From NCBI GenBank assembly GCA_945863785.1, contig CAMBAQ010000087.1:1-7892 (forward strand): DNA of 7,892 bases, in the 5' to 3' direction. Below, one piece after another: positions 1-6,244 of this stretch (position 1 is its first letter; each line of letters opens with the position of its first letter). Source of the stretch: Chthoniobacter flavus (GTDB lineage Bacteria; Verrucomicrobiota; Verrucomicrobiia; Chthoniobacterales; Terrimicrobiaceae). A program made the position numbers and the translations under genes. The notes beneath the pieces were generated by a model. The model was not told where the DNA came from and made no database searches. It saw only the letters and a program-made list of their open reading frames with translations.

Positions 1-303
1 GCGATGAAAAAAGCCAAACCGATCCTGCTAGAGCCAATCATGAAGGTCGAAAACATCACTCCAGATGAATTCCAAGGTGACATCATGGGTGACTTGAATC
101 GCCGCCGCGCTCGCATCATGGGCATTGAAACCAAGGGCAATCTTTCGACAGTCAATGCGGAAGCTCCTCTTTCGGAAATGTTCGGATATGCAACAGCTAT
201 CCGCTCTCTTTCCAAGGGACGCTCTTCCTACTCCATGGAGCCATCGCACTTCGAGCAGGTTCCAGAGCAGGTCAAGGCCGCTATCCTCGAGCAGAAATCC
301 TAA
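1..303 (+). CDS. fusA: Elongation factor G, C-terminal fragment (5' part outside window)
   Basis: EF-G is the ribosomal translocase GTPase that moves tRNA and mRNA after peptide bond formation. Only its last 100 codons are here; the frame is open from base 1, so the ATG at 4 is internal. The peptide matches the end of domain IV and domain V: it opens with AMKKAKPILLEPIMKVE, then has DLNRRRARI, then APLSEMFGYAT followed by IRSLSKGRSSYSM. These are hallmark EF-G segments in the expected order, and the protein ends about where EF-G normally does. The G domain is off the window, so a paralogous EF-G (some bacteria carry two) cannot be excluded. A strong terminator follows the stop by about 25 bases, so this gene ends its own transcript. 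Confidence 0.94.
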   Translation, partial: AMKKAKPILLEPIMKVENITPDEFQGDIMGDLNRRRARIMGIETKGNLSTVNAEAPLSEMFGYATAIRSLSKGRSSYSMEPSHFEQVPEQVKAAILEQKS

Positions 304-322
304 GCCTTTCCCACCAAAAAAA

Positions 323-361
323 ACAAAAGCCGGCAGTTTCGTACTGCCGGTTTTTTGTTTT
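323..361 (+). terminator. Rho-independent terminator after the EF-G gene
   Basis: A perfect 8-bp stem, CCGGCAGT (330-337) with ACTGCCGG (343-350), closes a 5-base loop, TTCGT. It is followed by TTTTTTGTTTTT (351-362). The A-rich run just before the stem can extend the pairing into the T tract. Position, stem strength and T tract all fit an intrinsic terminator for the + strand gene ending at 303. The A tract upstream might also let it act weakly on the other strand. Confidence 0.88.
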
Positions 362-525
362 TCTAGTTAAACGATCCGCGTTGCGATTAGAGGGCTACAA
401 AGATCAATATGCAGCAGCCATTCTAGGACGCTGCTAGTGCTACACACCCAAATTGCGACTTCTTCTTTTTATTTCAAAAAGCTAAGCCTTGAGAATCATC
501 CGTTTCCTTGGGACTCAACCTCTAG

Positions 526-1794
526 ATGCGGACTCCACGTAAAAACATGCTGATCCCAACGCCACTGCCACGCATCGCTCGCTTCGAATCCCTCGCCTAC
601 GGGATGTTCATCCATTGGGGGCTCTATTCTCAACTAGGCAAAGGAGAATGGATTCAAAACTTGGAAAAAATCCCGTTTGATCAGTACAACGAGCTGGAAA
701 AGACATTCACGGCGGAGGATTTTGACGCGCGATCTATCGCACGACTCGCGCGCGAGTCTGGCATGAAGTATATCGTTCTTACCACGCGTCACCATGAGGG
801 TTTCAGTCTCTACGATACCCGTGGTCTATCCAAGCACGACGCCCTCCACACGCCTGCTGGCCGCGATCTTGTCGCGGAATTCGTCTCGGGATGCCGGGCG
901 GAGGGTATTGTCCCCTTCTTTTACCACGCCACCCTCGACTGGAGTTGGCAAAGCGACACCTGCGACCAAACGAAGTTCGACGAGTATCTGGACTATCTTC
1001 ACGCCTCCGTGGAGATCCTCTGCAAGCACTACGGCGAGATCGGGGGACTTTGGTTTGATGGGAACTGGTCTCGGAAGGCGGATTGGAAGGAAGATCGGCT
1101 CTACAAAATGATCCGCTCTCACCAACCCGATACCATGATCATCAACAACACTGGTATCGGTAGTGAGGGCCAACTGGGACACCCCGAGATTGATAGCGTC
1201 ACCTTCGAGCAATCCCTCCCCCACCCCATGAATCGTGAGGGTTGGCCAAAATATATGTCCGGTGAAATGTGCCAAACGATGAACGCCCATTGGGGCATTG
1301 GAAGCTCCGACTTCGCTTACAAATCCCCCAGCGATATCATCCAGAACCTCGCCCACTGCCGCCGTGCCGGCGCCAATTATCTCCTGAACGTCGGCCCCAC
1401 CGCCACGGGGCGCATTCCGGATTACGAGACAGCAGCACTTCGCCGCGCCGGGGAATGGGTCGCAAGATACAGCGATCCGATTTACGAGGGAAAACCAACC
1501 CCCTTTGCCTGCCAAGGCCGAGACTTCATTCTGGAAGCCAATGGAAAACTTTATTACTTCGTTTTCGATCTCGCCATCAGCGGACACGGCAACGTCACAG
1601 TCAGCCTCGGCGGCACAGGCCCACGCCCGATCAAGGGGCTCGATCGCCCGATCCGAAGTGCTCGCTGGATGGATAATCAAGAGGAGTTGAAATTCACCCA
1701 CAACCAGCAGGACGGTCTCGCCGCCATCGATTTCACAGGCTATCCCTACGGCACGAACCTCGTCGTTCGCGTAGCCGAGATCGAACTCCTGTAA
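526..1794 (+). CDS. Alpha-L-fucosidase, glycoside hydrolase family 29 (compact, no signal peptide)
   Basis: Predicted to hydrolyse terminal alpha-L-fucose from glycans by the retaining mechanism of GH29. Visible family marks, in order: GMFIHWGLYS (residues 26-35), TTRHHEGF with the active-site pair H89-H90, LWFDGNW with the likely nucleophile D178, GEMCQTMNAHWG with E247 as a candidate acid/base by analogy to the conserved W-E-x-x-x-T motif, and NYLLNVGPTATGRIP (284-298), a near-invariant GH29 segment. Residues from about 320 to 422 form a small C-terminal beta domain. At 422 residues it is shorter than many GH29 enzymes and lacks an added carbohydrate-binding module. No signal peptide is visible, so the enzyme is probably cytoplasmic and acts on imported fucosides. 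An in-frame TAG lies directly before 526. Neither ATG 526 nor ATG 547 (M8) has a good ribosome-binding site, and 547 may be the true start. Its last 42 codons recur as a remnant at 5615-5743. Confidence 0.93.
   Translation: MRTPRKNMLIPTPLPRIARFESLAYGMFIHWGLYSQLGKGEWIQNLEKIPFDQYNELEKTFTAEDFDARSIARLARESGMKYIVLTTRHHEGFSLYDTRGLSKHDALHTPAGRDLVAEFVSGCRAEGIVPFFYHATLDWSWQSDTCDQTKFDEYLDYLHASVEILCKHYGEIGGLWFDGNWSRKADWKEDRLYKMIRSHQPDTMIINNTGIGSEGQLGHPEIDSVTFEQSLPHPMNREGWPKYMSGEMCQTMNAHWGIGSSDFAYKSPSDIIQNLAHCRRAGANYLLNVGPTATGRIPDYETAALRRAGEWVARYSDPIYEGKPTPFACQGRDFILEANGKLYYFVFDLAISGHGNVTVSLGGTGPRPIKGLDRPIRSARWMDNQEELKFTHNQQDGLAAIDFTGYPYGTNLVVRVAEIELL
1666..1794 (+). repeat. Direct repeat, left copy: 3' end of the fucosidase gene (partner at 5615-5743)
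   Basis: The final 42 codons plus stop of the fucosidase recur in the same orientation about 3.95 kb downstream. Aligned without gaps from the TGG codon to the TAA, 112 of 129 bases agree by my count, and 34 of 42 residues are identical. The helicase gene lies entirely between the two copies. Such a pair could support homologous recombination that would remove the helicase, though 129 bases at 87% identity is a modest substrate. Confidence 0.88.
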
Positions 1795-1821
1795 TTTGAC
1801 ACCGATAGGTTCTTGTGCAGT

Positions 1822-1870
1822 GGGGAGTGGATGGAAGCGCACGCGAGTATTTTCCGCCGATTTACTCCCC
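1822..1870. other. Inverted repeat between convergent genes (weak terminator candidate)
   Basis: GGGGAGT (1822-1828) is complementary to ACTCCCC (1864-1870). Pairing can extend inward to about 11 bp if two G-T pairs are allowed, leaving a loop of about 27 bases. It sits in the 82-base gap between the stops of the fucosidase and the helicase, where a shared terminator would be expected. No proper T tract follows on either strand, so it is not a typical intrinsic terminator. A chance repeat is a fair alternative. Confidence 0.3.
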
Positions 1871-1876
1871 CAAAAA

Positions 1877-4800
1877 CTATTCGTCCATTTCGTCGCCAAG
1901 AAGGAATTGAAAATCAGCGATCGTGAGTGCCTTGGCGAAGTTTTCCTCACCAAGAATGTCATTCGCGATATTCCCTTTGTGTTTCTGAAGGGTACGGATT
2001 TTTTCCTCAATCGTGTTTTTGATGAGGAGGCGGTAAGCGAAGACAGTTTGCTTTTGCCCAATCCGGTGCGTGCGGTCGATGGCCTGCGCCTCGACGGCTG
2101 GGTTCCACCAAGGGTCAAAGAGAACCACGTAACTCGCAGCGGTTAGATTGAGTCCTGCACCGCCGGCTTTGAGACTGATCAGGAAAATGCCGGCGCCTTC
2201 GTGTTTCTGGAAGGAATCCACAAGTTTCCCGCGATCCTCGGTTTGCCCAGTAAGCATGAAGGAGGGCCATTCTCGTTGGGTTATTTCCTCCCGGATGATT
2301 TCGAGCATTTCGAGGAATTGGGAGAACACGAGCACCTTCTGCCCCTCCTCCATCAGAGGCTCCAACAACTCCATGAGAGCAGAAACCTTAGCGCTTTCCT
2401 CAGCGGTCGCTTGCTTTGTCTTTTTGGATGACGACTCGAGCCCCAGAAGGCGTGGGTGACAGCAAATCTGGCGAAGGCGGAGGAGGCTGGTGAGGATGTT
2501 GAATCTTAGCTTGTCGAGTTGCTTGTTGGTTTGCACCTTCAGCAACTGAGCGCGGGCTCGCTTGAGTTCAGCATTGTAAAGCGTGGATTGCGTTCCTTCA
2601 AAATCAACAATGATGTCTTCCTCGACGCGGTCTGGGAGATCGCGGGCGACTTCATTTTTTGTTCGGCGAAGTAAAAATGGACGCGTGCGTGCTGAGAGAC
2701 GGCGACGCGCAAAGAGATCCTCCTTGCCATCGAAATTCTTCACAAAGCTGGCACGTTTCCCAAGAACCCCCGGCATGGCAAATGCGAAGATAGACCATAA
2801 ATCCAGCAGTCGGTTTTCAATCGGAGTTCCAGTAAGAGCCAGTCGATGTCGGGCTGCCAGAGAGCAGGCGGCTTTGGCATTTTGCGAGCTGGGATTTTTG
2901 ATAGCTTGGGCTTCATCTAAAATCACGGCTCCCCATTTGCTAGAGCGCAGCAATTCTTCATTATTGCGAAGCTGGGCATAGTTGATGACGAGAAGATCGG
3001 CCTCAGTCTTCACCTTCTTGGAATCAGCGTTGGACCGACTCCAAACCTCGACATTGAGGTCTGGAAAGAACTTTAAACACTCGGCTTGCCAGTTGTCTTG
3101 AACCGATTTTGGACAAACGACCAACATGGGTTCAGTGATATTCTTGTCCTTTCTCAACCAGGCAATCCAAGCCAGTGTTTGAAGCGTTTTCCCAAGCCCC
3201 ATATCATCCGCGAGCACGCCGCCAAAGCTGTTGGCTGTCAGATAGGCAAGAAAGTGGAATCCCTCGAGTTGATAAGGGCGAAGTGTGGCTGTGATAGCGT
3301 CAGGTGCAGGCGGCGTGACTCGGGTCTGAATATCCTCGATGCGGCGTTGGATTTGCATCACGCGATCGGCGCCGAGCAATGAGGTGTTTTTCTTGGTGAG
3401 GGATCCGAGTTGCAACGCATGAAGTCGTTGCTTTTCGTGACTGAAATCATCCACAGCGAGCCCGAGATCGGCGAGTTCCTTGATTTGCTCTTCCGAGAGT
3501 TGGAAATCCAGTTTTCTCCAACCTTTCCCCTTGATGCGGACCCATTTTCCTTTGGCTTTAAGTAGGAGATTGATCTCCTCTTGGGTGAGCGTGGTGTCGT
3601 CCACACTCAATGCGACACTCAAATCAAACCAGTCAATCTCGGCAGAGCTATCCTCAATATGAAGTTGCACATACCCTGCCACGCTACCATCCCGCAGGCT
3701 GGCCAGATCGGAATCGAGTTCGACCACACACCCTTCCGGACGCTGATCGAGCCAGGAAATAAAATGCTCCGGCCATTCTTTGCCTTGAATGCGCTGTTCA
3801 AGCCAGATTTCTGAGTAGTCGAATGCAGCTGACTTCTTGGTCATCTGGCGAAGCCAAGCCGTTGTTGCCGGCATCGCGGATTTCTCGATCTGAATAAACG
3901 TGTCGGGTGATGGAATTTTTTTTATGAATGAGGAGCGGGTATTTACCCAATTTTCACCATCCCAGAGAAGTGGAGCCTCATAATCACTGAATGTCGTCTT
4001 TGCACTAATCTGGAGGTAATCCGAAGCCACACTCTCGTATTGAAAAACGCGGCAGCGAACGACGATATCGCCAGCAATAATCTGAACTTTTTCCGCAAGA
4101 TGCTTCGGCGGGGGCAACTTCAGCTTTGCAAGGGCATTAATTCCCTCACGGGATTCCAGCGCCTTAACGGGAATGCGCTGCGGCCAGGAGACCGCCGTAT
4201 TTCCAAACGGCCAGTAATCCAGCGAGTAGACACGATCACAGGTGATGTAGCGGAGAGGTTTGCCGGGCAGAACAGCAAGGGGAGAAGGTGGTATTTCACC
4301 ACTTTCAGCCCGAAGAGTCAGCTCGTAACAGTCATCGGAACCTTCATGACTAGAGAGATCCCAAACAAGCCGCTGATTGGAAAACTCTACCCGTCCGCCA
4401 TCCCTTCCGACAACGTGCGCGTGAAACATTTCCTCACTACTTGCAAGCTGACTAAGGCTTTTAGTGAACGAAGCGGACATTTCGGTCACTTGCACGCCAT
4501 GGATTTCTCCGTATTTATCCACCAGCGAGCGAAGCACAATGTGAGATCCCGGACTGAGCTCGAAGGGCGGTTCACCATAACCGTTTCTCACAACAAGGGA
4601 CTTCAGTTTTTTTTGAATAAGCGGAGAGAACTCCAACTCGCCCGGATGCCGAATTTCAATCAACGTGCCGTTTTCTGTGAGCTTGAAACGAAGCTCCGGC
4701 GGGATCACTGCCACGGAGTCCTCCGCATCCTTCCAAGACCTTAAGGACTCAAGCCACCTATGCGTTTCCTTGAGCCTATCCCACTGGGCCATCAATCGGG

Positions 4801-5455
4801 CTTTCAGTTCCTGATCGACCATATCATTGATAGGATAAGGCATCTCGAGATCAACATTGCGGGCTAATTCGGCAAGGTAGGCCAAAAACTCCGAAGCGGA
4901 CTGCGGAGGGTATTCCTCAGGATAAACAACGAGTTCATCGTATCTCCAAATAGAGGATAGTCCAAGGGCACTATTAAAATCGTTAAAAACGATTTTCCTC
5001 TTTTTCGTTTTCCACCAAGACTCAGCTGATTTCAAAAACCTCAGCGCATTTTTTGGAAGGGTTTTTCCAGTTTTCAACGAAATCAACTCAAGGAGGGAAC
5101 CTTCGCTTGCAGGTGGGAGTTTGTTAGTGGAGTGGGGAGCTTTCGTTTGCGCACGACTCATTTCTCGCGTCTTAAAGATCACCGCAGCGACATGACGGCA
5201 ATCCACACGATGCTTGCATGTGCACTCCCCCAATGCCAAAAAGTCGTCAACATTGATGGTAACGGTGTATTTCTTTAGATCAAAAACATCTGACCTAATC
5301 TCGTTTTCGGACTCATTCCATGTGGGACTTCCGACAGCCCCGCTATGATAAAGAAATTGCCCGTCCGCAATATTTCTCGAGCTGAAGTCGTGCAGGTGTT
5401 CTTCAAGCATTTCAGAATACTTGGGAGTTAAAATGGGGCTTTGTTCGCCGGACAT
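1877..5455 (-). CDS. SNF2-family helicase/ATPase with N-terminal SWIM zinc finger
   Basis: A large (1192-residue) superfamily 2 double-stranded DNA translocase. Near the N-terminus, C78-x-C80 and C86-x-H88 form a SWIM-type zinc finger followed by VAAVIF. Residues of about 120-715 are a long region I cannot assign; by position it corresponds to the helicase-associated region of bacterial SNF2 proteins. The motor begins at LRPYQLEGFHFL (about 725), with Walker A DDMGLGKT (750-757), motif II DEAQ (847-850) then AIKN, and motif III LTGTP (874-878). The second RecA lobe shows SLKAGGAGLNL (1094-1104), FDPWWNP (1113-1119) and the arginine-finger motif QAIDRTHRIGQ (1124-1134). All core motifs look intact, so it should be an active ATPase. 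An in-frame TAA lies 9 bases before the ATG, which fixes the start at 5455; no clear ribosome-binding site is seen. DEAQ in place of DEAH/DEGH is common in bacterial members. The gene stands alone on its strand, so no methylase or nuclease partner supports a phage-defence role here. Its 5' part is notably A+T-rich. Confidence 0.95.
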   Translation of the reverse strand: MSGEQSPILTPKYSEMLEEHLHDFSSRNIADGQFLYHSGAVGSPTWNESENEIRSDVFDLKKYTVTINVDDFLALGECTCKHRVDCRHVAAVIFKTREMSRAQTKAPHSTNKLPPASEGSLLELISLKTGKTLPKNALRFLKSAESWWKTKKRKIVFNDFNSALGLSSIWRYDELVVYPEEYPPQSASEFLAYLAELARNVDLEMPYPINDMVDQELKARLMAQWDRLKETHRWLESLRSWKDAEDSVAVIPPELRFKLTENGTLIEIRHPGELEFSPLIQKKLKSLVVRNGYGEPPFELSPGSHIVLRSLVDKYGEIHGVQVTEMSASFTKSLSQLASSEEMFHAHVVGRDGGRVEFSNQRLVWDLSSHEGSDDCYELTLRAESGEIPPSPLAVLPGKPLRYITCDRVYSLDYWPFGNTAVSWPQRIPVKALESREGINALAKLKLPPPKHLAEKVQIIAGDIVVRCRVFQYESVASDYLQISAKTTFSDYEAPLLWDGENWVNTRSSFIKKIPSPDTFIQIEKSAMPATTAWLRQMTKKSAAFDYSEIWLEQRIQGKEWPEHFISWLDQRPEGCVVELDSDLASLRDGSVAGYVQLHIEDSSAEIDWFDLSVALSVDDTTLTQEEINLLLKAKGKWVRIKGKGWRKLDFQLSEEQIKELADLGLAVDDFSHEKQRLHALQLGSLTKKNTSLLGADRVMQIQRRIEDIQTRVTPPAPDAITATLRPYQLEGFHFLAYLTANSFGGVLADDMGLGKTLQTLAWIAWLRKDKNITEPMLVVCPKSVQDNWQAECLKFFPDLNVEVWSRSNADSKKVKTEADLLVINYAQLRNNEELLRSSKWGAVILDEAQAIKNPSSQNAKAACSLAARHRLALTGTPIENRLLDLWSIFAFAMPGVLGKRASFVKNFDGKEDLFARRRLSARTRPFLLRRTKNEVARDLPDRVEEDIIVDFEGTQSTLYNAELKRARAQLLKVQTNKQLDKLRFNILTSLLRLRQICCHPRLLGLESSSKKTKQATAEESAKVSALMELLEPLMEEGQKVLVFSQFLEMLEIIREEITQREWPSFMLTGQTEDRGKLVDSFQKHEGAGIFLISLKAGGAGLNLTAASYVVLFDPWWNPAVEAQAIDRTHRIGQKQTVFAYRLLIKNTIEEKIRTLQKHKGNIANDILGEENFAKALTIADFQFLLGDEMDE

Positions 5456-5463
5456 AAATTCTG

Positions 5464-5493
5464 ATTAAACCATGAGTCACCGAAACCGAGCAA
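5464..5493 (-). promoter_or_regulatory. Possible promoter of the SNF2 gene
   Basis: Read on the - strand, TTGCTC (5493-5488) and TTTAAT (5469-5464) are 18 bases apart. The second hexamer matches TATAAT at five of six positions; the first matches TTGACA at only three. The -10 element ends 8 bases before the ATG, so a transcript from it would be nearly leaderless. That would fit the absence of a ribosome-binding site. The match is weak and could be chance. Confidence 0.25.
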
Positions 5494-5611
5494 AGTCGAT
5501 TTTTGCTTTTTGCGCTACTCTCATGAGGCCAATCCTCTCTGTTCGGCTTAATGGGAACCGCATTTTCTCGATTCGCGAAAAGGGGGCACGTGAACGTCTC
5601 GGGCGTACAGA

Positions 5612-5743
5612 TGCTGGATGGATGATCAAGAAGAATTGAGATTCACGCACAACCCGCAGGACGGACTCCCCGCCATCGATTTCACAGACTATCCCTACGG
5701 CACAAACTTCGTCGTTCGAGTGACAGAGATCGAACTTCAGTAA
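5612..5743 (+). pseudogene. 3' remnant of a second alpha-L-fucosidase (GH29) gene
   Basis: From 5615 the frame reads WMDDQEELRFTHNPQDG and continues through the equivalents of the C-terminal beta strands to a TAA at 5741-5743. This matches the end of the intact fucosidase (34 of 42 residues, 112 of 129 bases, no gaps). Nothing upstream encodes the catalytic domain. The frame meets a stop at 5591, and clear homology ends near 5612. Faint similarity, perhaps back to about 5577 with a frameshift (KG...R..A.W pattern), may be decayed sequence. Nine of the 17 differences are at third codon positions, so the copy diverged mainly as a working paralogue and was truncated later. It has no start site and cannot make an enzyme. 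Confidence 0.87.
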
Positions 5744-6240
5744 GCTATAACTTTGAAACGCTAGGTCTCCATGCAAAGGGCATCGACAACGTCCATGGCA
5801 ACCGCCACGTCTTCTATAGTAACTGCCCACCGGTCGGGGAAAGCTAAAAAGAGTGGGGAAGCGTCGCGAATGAAAGAAAATGAACGTTGCCCCTCAGTTT
5901 CTCCTCCGACGAAGGCAACGAGCATCAGGTATGGTTCCGCGAGGCGTCCGGAACATTTCTGAAAACGACATGGCCGAGCTTTTTCCGCTGGGCATTCCGG
6001 TATATTCCGGCATGCAATACGGTGTAATGCAGACAGAGACCATTCAAATCAAATCGGAACTGCTGGCTCTGCCCAAGGGTATTTCTACGGAAAAGCCATG
6101 GCACTCGCCGAAGTCCTCGCCCTTTCTCAGCAAGGCGTCGCCAAGGCTTAACCAGCGCTTCTGATAACGAAAAGCTCAGTGCAAACGGGGGGAGGTCATC
6201 GCCTCATTGAAGTCAAAGCCCTCACCCCCGAGCTTGCCGC
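5744..6240. other. Gene-free stretch holding decayed coding remnants
   Basis: No intact gene is convincing in these 497 bases. The sequence keeps a coding-like texture, with protein-like runs in different + frames: 5746-6027, 5960-6060 in another frame, 6053-6151, and 6182-6244. A 94-codon open frame at 5880-6164 is formally possible. Its middle (AELFPLGIPVYSGMQYG) looks protein-like but its C-terminal third does not, and no ribosome-binding site precedes its ATG. No insertion sequence ends or RNA gene were recognised. Confidence 0.6.
5746..6027 (+). pseudogene. Interrupted reading frame, unrecognised protein remnant
   Basis: One frame reads protein-like sequence across two stops: GIDNVHGNRHVFYSNCPPVG, then TAA (5845-5847), then KEWGSVANERK, then TGA (5881-5883), then LSFSSDEGNEHQVWFREASG, ending at TAA 6025-6027. 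The TGA follows a lysine codon where a TGG (Trp) would suit the context, as expected of a point-mutated gene. After about 5970 this frame becomes less natural while the next frame (AELFPLGIPVYSG...) improves, which suggests a frameshift. I do not recognise the family. The VFYSN and VWF pieces faintly recall beta-propeller proteins, but this is only an impression. Confidence 0.42.
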
Positions 6241-6244
6241 ATGA
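6053..6244 (+). pseudogene. Remnant of an upstream gene tail, overlapping the next start codon
   Basis: In a single frame, sequence reading GTAGSAQGYFYGKAMALAEV then LALSQQGVAKA ends at TAA (6149-6151). After the stop the same frame resumes with QTGGGHRLIEVKALTPELAA and ends at a TGA (6242-6244). That TGA overlaps the ATG of the DUF2334 gene as ATGA, the arrangement typical of translationally coupled genes in an operon. I infer this is the end of a former partner gene whose body has been lost or mutated. The family is not recognised, and a chance open frame cannot be excluded for so short a piece. Confidence 0.35.

Noticed and set aside
411..435. Short inverted repeat AGCAGC/GCTGCT between the EF-G terminator and the fucosidase
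   Set aside because: It has only 6 bp of pairing around an 11-base loop, with no T tract and no matching operator partner. It could be chance in a 160-base gap that otherwise shows nothing clear, including no convincing promoter.
826..2118. A 430-codon open frame on the - strand across the fucosidase and the helicase end
   Set aside because: It lies antisense to the strongly supported GH29 gene, with composition typical of a mirrored frame and no recognisable domain. It also overlaps the end of the helicase gene on the same strand in another frame.
4040..4744. A 234-codon open frame on the + strand inside the helicase gene
   Set aside because: It is antisense to the helicase coding frame, has no recognisable motif and no ribosome-binding site, and is best explained as a shadow of that gene.
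1877..5455. Reading the SNF2 gene as part of a DISARM-like phage defence system
   Set aside because: Defence systems with SNF2 proteins carry methylase or phospholipase-D-like partners beside them. Here the neighbours are a fucosidase and decayed sequence, so nothing supports it.
5477..5830. A 117-codon open frame on the - strand over the fucosidase remnant
   Set aside because: Its resemblance to the - strand frame at 826-2118 arises only because both are antisense to copies of the fucosidase 3' end.
6186..6209. GGGGGGAGG run followed by a TTG as an alternative gene start
   Set aside because: The TTG frame at 6207 is out of register with the DUF2334 frame and gives no recognisable protein. 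The run is too far (about 45 bases) from ATG 6241 to serve it.
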